64,000 nt of DNA, taken from Limnoperna fortunei. Taxonomy: Eukaryota > Mollusca > Bivalvia > Mytilida > Modiolidae. Where the stretch lies: contig OX104123.1 in NCBI GenBank assembly GCA_944474755.1, positions 61,683,898 to 61,747,897 of the forward strand. The letters are read 5' to 3'. Positions 55,301 to 64,000 of this stretch are shown one piece after another (positions within the stretch are counted from its first letter, which is position 1; every line of letters starts with the position of its first letter). The position numbers were made by a program, and so were the translations under genes. The notes below the pieces were generated by a model. The model ran no database searches, was not told the origin of the DNA, and saw nothing but the letters and a program-made list of their open reading frames with translations.

Positions 55301-58300
55301 GTATTATAAAATGTAATTTCATGCCATAACTATGCTGTTATTTCATATTTTATGATTTTAATCAGGTTATTTTTATGTGTATATACCCTCATACTATTGT
55401 GTGAGATTACAGTTTTAATATATTTCGACAGGGTTGTATCTATGCCAACTTTCTAATTGTTAAATGTCATCAATTTATAAAATTGTTCACGTCCTGAATA
55501 TAGCTGAAATATTGCTTGCTGGACGTTAAACATCAATCAATCAATCAATCACTTGGATACTCGAGTCTGGTTTTAATGATTGGTTTCAGTGGAGAAGATT
55601 GCTTTTAAATTTCATGTTTTATTTTTATTTTTAAAGTAGTCTACATTCTGAAATATTAAATGTTTATTTGTATGCTTACTGTGTTGATTCATCTGTAGAT
55701 GAGACAGGACTACATGGATTACTGACTGACCTGCCAAGGTACATCTGGTGCTGAAGAAACTCCTGGAAGCATAACAAATTACTCTTTTACAACAATATAT
55801 TTACAAGTCGACAAAAGACTAGTACAAACTCAGATAAAACATTGGCCTCACCGTCTGTGAAATAAAATCAAAGAAACAAGAGGCACCAATAGGGCATTCC
55901 AAAGTCATAAGTCAAATATACACGATATAACAAAGACAAAACCGATAAACACAAAACGAAACAAGCACAAACAGAAAATACAAATACAAATAAAAATATC
56001 AAAATACAAAAATGCCTTTCACAGTATGCTAAGCATACCCCCACCAATAACAAAACAGGAAGTAGAAGACCGACTGACCTGGAAAGGGGAGGCACAGGAC
56101 AAATCATCATGCTGAAGCTGTCTACCAAATTTGAAATCAATCCCTTTAGTAGAAGCTGCAAAATTTGTTACGAAAAATTTCCAATTGTTGACCCTTAATA
56201 AAGTCGAAGTCGACTTGGAAAACAGGAAGTAGTCGTCCGACTGACCTGGAAAGGGGAGGCACGGTACAACTCATTATGCTGAAGCTGTGTACTAAATTTG
56301 AAATCAATCCCAGCTGAGAAATTGTACCAGACGGACAAGGTGATTGCAATATAGTCCCCTCTCTTACGAGTGGGGGTATAATCATATCAAATACAAACAT
56401 CTTATCCTTTGATGATCCACATAAACAATATGACATTCACATCGTTGCTGCAGATTTATAAGGACACAGTCTAGGACTTCCGAAATATTATGAAGTGGTC
56501 TTTTCTTGTTTTCTTAAAAAAGTGCTAAGGTCCACCAGAACCAGACAAATTTTCTGACTTGGCCCAATATTATAAAAATAAACATAACATACCAAATTTA
56601 CTTTTATCAGGGGTCCTTTGTCTCTTCTCTGGTGAAGTGTCTTCTGAAAGTATAATTGTAAATACTTAATAATATAGTCCATATAATACAAGAATGCAGA
56701 TCATGTACAGTATAAACTACTTCCGTACACTACACATTATGTCTTTGGTGTTTGGTTGGGGAATTAATTGCTTGTACCATGGTAATATCAAGATGGCACC
56801 AGTTGAAGCAAAATAAAGAATAAGCACTGTGAAACTGGATAGTTTTATGACTTTAATGGTGGAACATGTTTGCGATGTTTTTTTAAATGTTTTTGTTATG
56901 CATTTTTCTTTTAAGAAAATAATATTTGCACAGAAATACTTTCCGATTTTGCTAGTGTTCCTTTTATATCGCAAAATTAGCGAAAATAAACCCTCGTGAA
57001 ATTTATCCCTATGCGCTGAGTATGCCAAACATAAAAAACAAGGGGTTGCACTGTCGTGCTAAGCATACCCCCACCTTAACCAATTACAAAACAGGAAGTA
57101 GATGACCGACTGACCTGAAAAGGAGAGACACGGACAACTCATCATGCTGAAGCTGTCTACCAAATTTGAAATCATTCCCCTTAGTAGAAGCTGATAATGC
57201 CAAAACAAAATATATGTTTGTTTCTGCTTCCTACTCTTGAAAATTAGGGTAGGTAGGTAGGAAATTTTTTTACAAAATTATTTTACATTGAGTCAATGTG
57301 GAAGCAATCTGTGCTTGTTCCAAAATGCCAATAAAAACTTTAGGGTAGGGCAAAAAAAAATAGGGTGGGTAGGTAGGGAAGCAGGAAACAGATATATATT
57401 TTTTTGGCCTAAATCTGTTACGAAAAATTTCCCATTGTTGACCCTTAATAAAGTCTATGTCGACTCGAAAAACAGGAAGTAGTCTGCCGACTGACCTGGA
57501 AAGAGCAGGCACGGTACAACTCGTCATGCTGAAGCTGTGTACATAATTTGAAATCAATCCCTTAAGTAGAAGCTGAGAAATTGTACCGGATGGACAGACA
57601 GACAAGGTAATTGCAATATAGCCCCCTCTCTTACGAATGGGGGTATAATATGTTTGTTAGCCGTTTCCTGACCCAGGGGTTCAAGGGTTGGGTCAGTAGA
57701 TAGGAAAATTAATAATTTTTATTATTTAAAAATACATTTTAAAGAACCAAAAAAAATCTATACATTTTAACGATTCTTGTAAACAAACTTTTCAGTCAGG
57801 CCATTTAAAACGGGTCGGTCAGCAAACGGCAAGCTAACAATATTTTAATTTTGGCCCTATTCCATTTACATAAATACCTGAACTGCTGTCATGGCTCCTC
57901 TGTCTCTTCTTAGGGGTCCTCTCAATCTTCTTTGGTGACTTCTCAGGGGATCTTACTCTCTTCTTTGGTGACTTTTCTGGGGACCTTAGTATCTTTTTTG
58001 GAGACTTCAGTATCTTTTTTGGTGACTTCAGTGTCTTTTTTGGTGACTTCAGTATCTTTTTTGGCGACTTCAGTTTATTACTTGATGACTTCTCTATGGA
58101 CCTTGATCTCTTCTTAGGTGACTTCTCTGGGGACCTAGGTCTCTTCTTCGGCGACTTTTCTGTGGACTTCAGTGTCTTCTTTGGTGACTTCTCTGGGGAC
58201 GTCGGTCTCTTCTTTGGTGTCTTCTCTGGGGACCTCGATCTCTTTTGTGACTTCTCTGGAGACCTTGATCTCTTTGGTGACTTCTCTGGGGACCTTGATC

Positions 58301-61300
58301 TCTTTGGGGACTTCTCTGGGGACCTCGGTCTCTTCTTTGGTGACTTCTCTGGTGACCTATGTCTCTTCATAGGTGACTTCTCTGGGGGCTTATCGGGTGA
58401 TGTATTTGGCATGTTCTCTGAAAGAATACATGTTATTTCATGTGAAAAACTGTATATCTAACCTACCACGAACTTGCAGTTTATTTAAAACTCCATAGGC
58501 ATATCAAAATTAGTTAAAGAAAGATCTGACTGAATTTGGCTGAACATATACATACATGTATCTGAACTTCTAATGCAAGTTCGTGTTAAAACCTTTTTGA
58601 TTGGATAATGACTGCAGTAAAATGCAGGATTTACCTGCCGTAACTAAGGACAGTGGCCATATTGGAAATTCCATTACATTTCAATACTATTATTTCGAAA
58701 AAGAAGCAATTTATAAAAACGATCTGGATTCAAAACATCTTTTTATGTAAATTTATTTTGATTTGAAGCGTACAGTTTTTCTAAAAATGTGGAAAATTGC
58801 AGTTTAAGTTTTGCTGTCTTTTTTACCTTTTCACAGACTTTTTTGTTTTCACCGTTCCTTGTAAAAATTTTAACATTTAACATACGCATCGGTTTTGGCA
58901 ACGTATCGTGATCCGGATGGGATTGTGAGCAAGTGGAATCGTGTCACCCCTAATATACAATGTACATGCATGTATGCCCAAACCCTAGTAGGCAGGCAGA
59001 GTTCGAAATAACAGCCTGCCCGCCAGCAAGAGACTGGTAACTTTTGGGCAGGGCTGGCAAAAATTCATGAAAATTTGACTGGCTACATGTATATAGCAAA
59101 AGCAGGTAGAATTTCAATTCAGGGCTGGTAACTTTTTCAGCAAATTTCCTACCCTGAGGCAGGGCATAAAAATAGTTAATGCATAAACTTACCTCTATAT
59201 AGACTGTCTGTGGTATCTTCAAGTAATGAAGTAATATTCTGGTCTAGCCACTGTTGCATCATTTTTTTTTCTGAAAAAATTATCTTGAATGTAAATTAAT
59301 ATAATACAGGACTGTGAGCATTTAACCTTTGGTCATGTTGAAGACTGCTGGTGGTCTTCCATTGTGGATTTTAAAAATTTACCGACAGGTACATTTTGTA
59401 ATGTGTAAGAGTACTTTTATTCCAGTGTGTAAAAAATTATTTGCAAACAAGGAAATGTGTTAAAATGACACTGATGCCCCGCTGGCAAATAAAATAAAAC
59501 TGTTATTTTTACAAAATATGCTAAGTTCAAGGGCTGTAATCAAGGTCAAAATCAGTAGACCGGAACGAAACTCAAACTTGACCTGTAACTCATCATGGTA
59601 GACTTACATACCAAAAATCTTTTGAATATATGCAAGGATGTAAAAAAAAGTGCGGAAAACTGTTATTTTTACAAAATTTGCTAAGTTCAAGGGCCGTAAT
59701 TTAGGTCAAAGTCAGTGGACCGGAACGAAACTCAAACTTGACCTGTAACTCATCATGGTAGACTCACATACCAAATATCTTTTAAATATATGCAAGGATG
59801 TCGAAAAAAAAGTGTGGAAAACGGTTATTTTTACAAAATTTGCTAAGTTCAAGGGCCGTAATTTAGGTCAAAATCAGTGGACCGGAACGAAACTCGAACT
59901 TTACCTGCAACTCATCATGGTAGACTCACATACCAAAAATCTTTTGAATATATGCAAGGATGTCGAAAAAAAAGTGTGGAAAACGGTTATTTTTACAAAA
60001 TTTGCTAAGTTCAAGGGCCGTAATTTAGGTCAAAATCAGTGGACCGGAACGAAACTTGAACTTTACCTGCAACTCATCATGGTAGACTCACATACCAAAA
60101 ATCTTTTGAATATATGCAAGGATGTCGAAAAAAAGTGCGGAAAACTAAAGTGTGACGGACGGACGAACGGACCGAAAAACTATATGCCCCCCAACTTTGT
60201 TGGCGGGGCATAAAAACTACTGCCTGACCCCTATTTTCTATTTATAGTAATAGCAGCCATGTTTTTCGACATTTCAAAAATTCTAAACGATAGAAATGTT
60301 CCAGATGCCCCAAAGAACAACTGTGCAAAGTTTGGTTGAAATTGGTCCAGTAGTTTAGGACAAGTTAACGTTTGTTGTGGTCGTATCATGCTGCGCCGGG
60401 CAAGCTTTTTATTTGAAAATGGCAAAAAAATTATTGACCAGGCACCAAGAAAAAGAAAGACCCGGCAGGGTTAGGGGAAACTAACAATTATGAATATTAA
60501 TTATACTGTCTATATACTTGTCGTACTAAAATGGGTCAAACAACTCACTTATCAGTTAGGGACCAACCATTTAACTTGAAGAGGGGGGGCTTGGTTTTTT
60601 CCTAAAAAAATATTCTGAAAATTATTTTTGATGAAAAAAATATTTTGGCAGCAGAGGGTAAGAAAAAAAATATTCTGAAGAAAACTTTCTGCCATATAAA
60701 ATAATGCTAATAATGAAAAAAAATATTCTACCTTCGAAAAAATAAGCGCGGAAAAAATTTTCTGACCAAAACAAAAAACCAAGCCCCCCCCCTTTTCAAG
60801 TGAAATGGTCCGTCCCTTAGTGATGAATCAACCCAGTACGAACAGGAATTGGTATGAAACATTTTTTTGGTCTATATTTTTGTTGTATTTTCGTATTGTT
60901 TTTGTTTTTTTTTATGACCAACCATTTGTTTTTGATAAGATTTTATCAATAAAGTAAACTTATTCTAGTGAATAATTCGTTTCCGAAGAGCTGCAGAGGG
61001 GAAGGAGAATATCCTAGTATCCAGCCCCCCCCCCTCAGAAAATCAAACTGTCCGGGCCTAAATGCTCAGCCTCAGTGTCTGCACCTAAAAATTAATACAG
61101 TACAGTGTAGATCTGCCCAGCAAGTTATTCTCCCAACCCAGTTTTCAAACGTTTCTTGTGAACTTGGGGACCGACCATTTAACTTGAAGGGGAGGGGGGC
61201 TTGGTTTTTTCTGAAAAAAAAATTCGATGAAAAACATATTTTGGCAGCAGAGGGCAAGAAAAATAAAAGAACCTTATAAATAGTGAGCACGCACACATAC

Positions 61301-62323
61301 CCCACATGTTCTGCTATTGGGCTATAAAAATTAACCTTGAGCTCGTAAACTTTTGCCAATTAAAATTTTGGGATAACATACACAGTTACATATGTTACAC
61401 TTCTTGCATACCAAGTTTTGTTAAATTCTGTACAGTAGTTTTAAGAGGAGTTGCGTTCACAAACTAAAATCAGGATTTTCTGAAAATTTCTAAGTTCAAA
61501 GGGCCATAAAGATCTCCAAGTTGTGGATTAAAAATTCCTGGTAATATGCACAACTACATATGGTGTACTTCTTGCATACCAAGTTTCATTAAATTCTGTT
61601 CAGTAGTTTAAGAGGAGTTGCGTTCACAAACTTTGATCACAGACGGACAGACCAGTCAAAAACATTATACCCTCCGCAACTTTGTTGCGTGGGGTATAAA
61701 AATATTCCGAAGAAAGATTTCTGCCATGTAAAATAATGCTAATAATGAAAAAAATATTCTGACGTGACGCCTTCGTAAAATAAATATTTTTTCTGGCCAA
61801 AACAAAAAACCAAAGCCCCCCCTTCCCTTCAAATTAAATAGTCCGTCCCTTAGTCTTATTTGGACAATCATGATCAGTGAATCACATAAAAAGTCATTGG
61901 AAATTCAACCTGAACTGGAGAGAAGAAATCGTTGGCTTTAAAATGAGTTATAGCAGAAAATTAGCAAAATAATCGGCAATATAACGAGAACTGTTTTTGA
62001 GGAAAAAGTGACGAGATCTACTCTGTCCTTGTCCAGTATCGATTTGGGGAGGGGACTTTTAGAGGCAGGTGAGCTATTTATTTTACCCGGGTAAGATTTG
62101 TTCTCCAAAATTTTAGAAGAAATAGCCTCAATACTTCAAAAAACATTTTACCTCCTATCCTCAGGATCCGGAACTTCCATAGTCCAGGATAGCCACTATA
62201 CCGTGCAATACCCTCCGTTCCGACTTTATAATTGGCATCTTTTGGTTCGACCACCCATTTGAGGTTGTGAACAGACAACCTGTTTCCATCGTTCGTCCAC
62301 CTCATTACTGCAAATTCCGCCAT
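48822..62323 (-). CDS. Probable cellular BEN-domain gene, four exons over 13.5 kb
   Basis: Exons on the minus strand: 62323-62152, 59270-59193, 58417-57878 and 49371-48822. Every junction has canonical GT-AG signals and every phase matches (all phase 1), although the exons are kilobases apart. That consistency is the main argument for one gene. The protein order is an N-terminal module (MRWTNDGNRLSVHNLKWVV), a short helix, SPEKSPKK repeats, a coiled coil, and a C-terminal BEN domain (LFTNEELIHCSRTGKKTAK...). BEN proteins bind DNA and usually repress transcription. Introns contain a full-length LINE and several short elements. Two lesions in the last exon (a one-base shift and one TAA) mean it may be a pseudogene, or that the assembly has errors. 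Confidence 0.65.
49430..49866. mobile_element. Hairpin-ended element fragment
   Basis: The right end is the perfect palindrome TTAGCTCACATGTGAGCTAA followed by A residues, matching the terminus at 4925. The interior shares phrases such as CTTTTGTAGAGCTTTGCATG and AACTTTGACCCAATGGAG with the 3624-4925 element. The left end is degraded. It lies in the last intron of the BEN gene. Confidence 0.65.
50035..50047. repeat. LINE target-site duplication, left copy
   Basis: TCACTTGGATACT recurs exactly at 55549-55561, after the LINE's (ATCA)n tail. It fixes the 5' end at 50048 and shows the insertion is full length. Confidence 0.93.
50048..50935 (+). promoter_or_regulatory. LINE 5' UTR with internal repeats
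   Basis: GC-richer than the flanks. It shows two to three related blocks, each with CGGTGGCT or a variant, GCTTCCTCAGC, TTGCCGTGTGTTGC and GCCCTGACTTC (about 50060-50290, 50388-50640 and from 50710). Such repeated 5' blocks usually carry the LINE's internal promoter; here that is inferred. Confidence 0.6.
50936..51680 (+). pseudogene. LINE ORF1 (gag-like), internally deleted
   Basis: It starts at ATG 50936 (MASETNIKNGPKKRKND) with a basic N-terminal region and an acidic DEDFWSRFIV segment, stopping near 51,100. A downstream frame resumes with SYASVTKRVY, a Ser/Asn-rich linker and a basic Ser/Arg tail (SRSPSRNRRNSPKK). The RRM-like and CCHC zinc-knuckle portions normally found between these are absent, so an internal deletion removed them. 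The stop overlaps the ORF2 start (TAATG at 51678-51682). Confidence 0.7.
51680..55316 (+). pseudogene. LINE ORF2: endonuclease, reverse transcriptase, RNase H, broken
   Basis: Frame 1 (51680-53401) has the APE endonuclease (QWNCRGL, LQESHLK, GDFNGHNPLWGS, SDHFPI) and the start of RT (GPDEIHYQLLKHLP, PIPKPGGD, NYRPIALTS, QCGFRQGRST). A small deletion near 53,390 shifts the frame just before the RT Asp motif (LEKAYDTTW). Frame 2 continues with PQGSILS and the catalytic YVDDF to 54483. RNase H follows in frame 3 (YTDGSKDG, SAEAQAI, CSDSLS) with its last Asp after another shift (IPSHVGIYGN). A C-terminal CVLCNSPYSIKHVLMDC zinc-knuckle ends at 55316. At least four lesions make it inactive. Confidence 0.92.
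55549..55561. repeat. LINE target-site duplication, right copy
   Basis: Exact match to 50035-50047, following the (ATCA)n tail. Confidence 0.93.
55562..56032. other. Intronic sequence
   Basis: AT-rich intron sequence of the BEN gene. I see no exon or clear repeat apart from the upstream part of the following element (from about 55871, ACAAGAGGCACCAATAGGGC). Confidence 0.4.
56033..56384. mobile_element. Hairpin-ended element (GGGGGTAT family), copy 1
   Basis: The left end has GCATACCCCCACC. The right end is TATAGTCCCC-TCTCTTACGAGT-GGGGGTATA, a hairpin carrying the terminal motif in both orientations. The interior phrases AACAGGAAGTAG and ATGCTGAAGCTGT each occur twice. Copy 2 lies at 57064-57650. 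It is non-coding. Confidence 0.72.
56385..57063. other. Intronic sequence
   Basis: No supported exon. Near 56,960-57,010 a short stretch (GCAAAATTAGCGAAAATAAACC, then GTGAAATTTATCC) resembles the subterminal part of the MITE inserted in the polymerase gene, probably a decayed relative. Confidence 0.35.
57064..57650. mobile_element. Hairpin-ended element (GGGGGTAT family), copy 2
   Basis: Same interior and termini as copy 1, ending in the hairpin TATAGCCCCC-TCTCTTACGAAT-GGGGGTATA and preceded by ATGGACAGACAGACA. It is interrupted by a small foldback at about 57205-57412, whose inverted ends carry TGTTTCTGCTTCCTA and AAGCAGGAAACA. Confidence 0.7.
57205..57412. mobile_element. Small foldback element nested in the hairpin-ended copy 2
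   Basis: The inverted arms ATATATGTTTGTTTCTGCTTCC and GAAGCAGGAAACAGATATATAT surround TAGGGTAGGTAGG repeats. Copy 1 lacks this segment at the matching point, which shows it as an insertion. Confidence 0.62.
57878..58417 (-). CDS. SPEKSPKK-repeat exon of the BEN gene (exon 3)
   Basis: The exon lies between acceptor CTTTCAG and donor TTCAG/GTATTT. It encodes about 20 imperfect repeats of SPEKSPKK, SPEKSPKRSR and SPKKILK type. SPKK motifs bind the minor groove of AT-rich DNA, as in sea-urchin sperm histones, and are CDK-type phosphosites, so this part probably docks on DNA in a phosphorylation-sensitive way (inference). It joins in phase 1 to the exons on both sides. Antisense frames across it are by-products of the repeats. 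Confidence 0.72.
59193..59270 (-). CDS. Exon 2 of the BEN gene
   Basis: 78-nt exon bounded by TTTTTTCAG and GAG/GTAAGT. It encodes a short acidic helix (MMQQWLDQNITSLLEDTTDSLYR). The eight A bases at its start complete the phase-1 codon from exon 1 and keep the frame. It is too short to detect alone, but phase agreement on both sides supports it. Confidence 0.6.
59473..60213. mobile_element. Hairpin-ended element with a 162-bp internal tandem repeat
   Basis: The left end ATGCCCCGC is answered by the right hairpin TATGCCCC-CCAACTTTGTTGG-CGGGGCATA plus an A-run, preceded by GACGGACGGACGAACGG. The interior consists of four 162-bp tandem units (about 59497-60150), each with CTAAGTTCAAGGGC and CATCATGGTAGACT. 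The 152-codon open frame over it exists because 162 is a multiple of three; I do not regard it as a gene. Confidence 0.75.
60214..60555. other. Intronic remnant of a hairpin-ended element
   Basis: Phrases such as GTTTGGTTGAAATTGGTCCAG and ATAGTAATAGCAGCCATG suggest a decayed relative of the neighbouring short elements. I see nothing else. Confidence 0.35.
60556..60821. mobile_element. Foldback MITE, copy 1
   Basis: The arms GGGACCAACCATTTAACTTG...GGGGGGGCTTGG (left) and CCAAGCCCCCCCCC...AAATGGTCCGTCCC (right) are near-perfect inverted repeats around an A/T-rich core of AAAAAATATTCTG repeats. Copies 2 and 3 lie at 61164-61855 and about 62958-63800. Confidence 0.82.
61164..61855. mobile_element. 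Foldback MITE, copy 2, with a nested insertion
   Basis: Same inverted ends as copy 1 (GGGACCGACCATTTAACTTG at the left; AAATAGTCCGTCCC at the right). The core is split by a hairpin-ended element at about 61297-61697. Confidence 0.78.
61297..61697. mobile_element. Hairpin-ended element nested in MITE copy 2
   Basis: The left end ATACCCCACA is answered by the right hairpin TATACCCTCCGCAAC-TTT-GTTGCGTGGGGTATA plus an A-run, preceded by CAGACGGACAGACC. The interior has two copies of a segment with TTCTTGCATACCAAGTTT and TAAGAGGAGTTGCGTTCACA. Confidence 0.72.
62152..62323 (-). CDS. Exon 1 of the BEN gene (N-terminal module)
   Basis: From ATG 62323 (MAEFAVMRWTND) to donor GGAG/GTAAAA. It encodes 57 residues with VHNLKWVVEPK, YKVGTEGIARYSGYPGLWKFRILRIG, a beta-rich pattern like small Tudor/PWWP-type reader modules found ahead of BEN domains. 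The family assignment is tentative. The exon ends in phase 1, matching exon 2. Confidence 0.62.
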
Positions 62324-62644
62324 TTTCCAAGAACTGCGCGCTTTCAGTCAGCATCCGAGAACGAGGATTTTGATTGGTTCAAATACAGATCCAGATGCTG
62401 TTTCGTCCATTCTGATTGGTCAATTTTATTTCTCGCAAAATGGTAAGTTCGTGATTAAAATATTTCTTTACAATAATTTAATATTTGCAAATTATAACAT
62501 CATATTGTGTAAAAAAGGTAAAAAAATAATAATGAATATTTAACTATAAGTTGGTTTAGAATGTTTAGTTCGTTATGATTGTGAAAATGCTTGTGGTGTC
62601 ATTTCGTTCAGTGTCCAGGTTTTAGCATACTTATTGTTCACAAG
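62324..62644. promoter_or_regulatory. Putative bidirectional promoter with two inverted CCAAT boxes
   Basis: It separates divergently placed first exons (62323 minus and 62645 plus). ATTGG, the reverse of CCAAT, occurs in TTTTGATTGGTTC (about 62370) and TCTGATTGGTCAA (about 62411). The spacing of about 40 bp suits NF-Y-driven head-to-head promoters. No TATA box is near either start. Confidence 0.5.
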
Positions 62645-62786
62645 ATGGCCGCCTCCAGTTACAAATCGGAGAATATAAAAAAAATAATTGTTGAAGGCGT
62701 AACAAAGTTTGAATGCCTTAGATGTAACAGACAATTAAGCACAATGCAACGCATTATGCATCATCTACATTCCATTCACGACATGT
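62645..62786 (+). CDS. Possible first exon of a divergent gene (C2H2 finger)
   Basis: ATG 62645 opens MAASSYKSENIKKIIVEG, then a C2H2-type finger FECLRCNRQLSTMQRIMHHLHSIH. The frame stops at TAG 62791, but a donor-like CATGT/GTTAGT just before it suggests splicing. The rest of the gene is not visible in the window. It could also be the first exon of another Harbinger-type partner protein, which begins with a similar small finger. Confidence 0.45.
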
Positions 62787-62957
62787 GTTAGTAGTTCAAA
62801 ACTCATATTGTTTCTTGTCATAACGGCGTTCTCGCCATCCGATTTTTTAAAAGATTTCTTCATTCTTGTGCAAAATCGGGACCAAAACTGGTTGGATGGG
62901 TGTAACCCTTTATCTAAGCGATGGTAGGCGTGTTAAGACAAACAGTGTGTTGTTTGT

Positions 62958-63800
62958 CTTAGGGGACGACCATTTAACTTTGGGGGTGGGGATGGCAGTT
63001 TTTTGTAAATAAATAATCTGGCCTGGAAAAAGTTGTAAAATAAATAATCTGGCCTGGAAAAAGTTGTAAAATAAATAATCTGGCCTCTGTTTTCAAGAAA
63101 ATTAATAATCTGTCCCAAGATCCTTGCTCAATTAAGTATATTGTTTGTAAAAAATAAATATTCTTGTCCTGTACATGTAGCGGCAAAAAATAAATTTTCT
63201 GGCCCGCAAAATTTGAAAATAAATAATCTGTCTCAACCGAAACCATAGATCTGTATATTAAATAGATTTGCAAATTGGTGAAATCTCACAATATCTCATG
63301 CAAATAAACGAGATTTCGTACAAAATAAACAATTTGAAAAGTACAACTTTATACTGTTTTATCTCAAAAACCATAAAGGATTTTTACATGATTCTTTTTT
63401 ACAGCCATCCTTAAATGTTATAACATTTGGCATTTTAGAGAAGTATCAAAAGAGCCCACACTACCCTAGTTTTCATGAAAATACAATATTTTACAAAATT
63501 TCCGTAAAGTTTTCACTTTAAATTGTCACAAAAAGTTTATTTCTCAACCAAATTAAATGAAATTTTTCACACAGATATTCCTTAATCTGTTCTCTGTTTA
63601 ATGCAATTATTCTGATAAATTCCATAGAAAGACATAAAAGTAGTTCAAAAAATAAACCAACTCTCATTTATCAACCAGTGATATTTTCACACATATACTG
63701 GACAATTAACAAGTTGCTAATCTATTTAATATACAGGTCTATGCCGAAACTGCCAGACTCCCCTCAGAATCAAATGGTCATCTCCTTGTAGATTTCAAGG
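62958..63800. mobile_element. Foldback MITE, copy 3, with a 30-bp internal repeat
   Basis: The left end GGGGACGACCATTTAACTTT and GGCAGTTTT are answered at the right by the complement of AACTGCCAGACTCCC and AAATGGTCATCTCC. Near the left end a unit with AATAAATAATCTGGCCTGG is repeated four or more times (63004-63240). It is more diverged than copies 1 and 2. Confidence 0.68.
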
Positions 63801-64000
63801 GGTCCTGAGTAGGAAATGGGGTGTATTTTTATACCCCGCCACATGAAAAAAAAATGTACATGTATTATATATGTTACCATTGTTATACTCTCCGTTTCAT
63901 TCGGTGTGATCGCATTATCGATGTTATCTTGAAAACCATTGAGATCAATTATCAGTCAGAGAAATTAGCATTTGGGATTTACAGGTCCGAATCCATTATT
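63801..64000. other. Window end, start of another hairpin-ended element
   Basis: TATACCCCGCCAC at about 63830 matches the left-end motif of the hairpin-ended family. The rest of that element is beyond the window. No gene is seen. Confidence 0.4.

Larger units (their letters stand above)
50048..55548 (+). mobile_element. Full-length I/Nimb-like LINE, 5.5 kb
   Basis: A non-LTR retrotransposon with a 13-bp target duplication, a long structured 5' UTR, two ORFs overlapping as TAATG, and a 3' end with ATAGCTGAAATATTGCT...CGTTAAACATC and (ATCA)n. ORF2 has an APE endonuclease, reverse transcriptase, RNase H and a terminal CCHC motif; the RNase H places it in the I-type group (I, Nimb, R1 and relatives). 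It lies antisense in the last intron of the BEN gene. Frameshifts in ORF2 and a deletion in ORF1 make this copy inactive. Confidence 0.9.

Noticed and set aside
58096..58461. Plus-strand frame of GDFSGDL repeats
   Set aside because: Antisense shadow of the SPEKSPKK exon.
59755..60213. 152-codon open frame with internal repeats
   Set aside because: It follows from the 162-bp tandem unit of a hairpin-ended element; no start context, splice sites or domain.

Overview
This is a eukaryotic, AT-rich, repeat-dense window. The genes have GT-AG introns, and I see no bacterial-type operons outside mobile elements. Several signatures point to a mollusc, most likely a bivalve: retroelement 3' tails that end in an 'ATAGCTGAAATATTGCT...CGTTAAACACC' motif plus (ATCA)n, short hairpin-ended elements, and a 'CCGTATAGCGGG' MITE. 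Species cannot be fixed from the sequence.

Region 1 (1572-25609) is one complete 24,038-bp Polinton/Maverick, a virus-like self-synthesizing transposon. It has AGT...ACT termini, inverted repeats of about 315 bp and a perfect 6-bp target-site duplication (GAACAT). The right half, on the minus strand, carries the core set: integrase with chromodomain, minor capsid protein, a basic capsid-associated protein, major capsid protein, adenovirus-type protease, packaging ATPase, a small helical protein and protein-primed family-B DNA polymerase. The left half, on the plus strand, carries accessory genes: a macro domain, a PC4-like ssDNA-binding protein and unknown spliced genes. A BIR (IAP-like) gene sits beside the right terminus. 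Most core genes carry frameshifts or stops, so this copy looks dead as written, although several lesions lie in homopolymers and could be assembly errors. Two near-identical Tc1-like transposons, a TA-flanked MITE, a SINE and a hairpin-ended element are nested in it.

Region 2 (26608-31057) is a PIF/Harbinger transposon with a DDE transposase, an opposing spliced C2H2/SANT-type DNA-binding gene and a RING exon of IAP type.

Region 3 (31121-34676) is a mosaic of Ty3/Gypsy remnants, an inserted retroelement tail and a broken SWIM/YqaJ nuclease gene.

Region 4 (36060-46080) is one 52-bp minisatellite split by a 7.7-kb ISL2EU-type transposon (37061-44769, AT target duplication). The transposon carries an intact THAP-DDE transposase and an opposing SAP/SWIM/YqaJ nuclease gene. 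Next to it lies a relict of a second such element (THAP exon plus YqaJ-PHD gene).

Region 5 (48014-64000) opens with a 360-bp foldback packed with about 24 TTCnnGAA motifs, the heat-shock-element core. It then holds what I read as a cellular gene on the minus strand (62323 to 48822): four exons with matching splice phases, giving an N-terminal reader-like module, SPEKSPKK repeats, a coiled coil and a BEN domain. Its introns contain a full-length 5.5-kb I/Nimb-like LINE with a 13-bp target duplication, several hairpin-ended elements and three foldback MITEs. A short zinc-finger exon is divergently placed upstream of its promoter.
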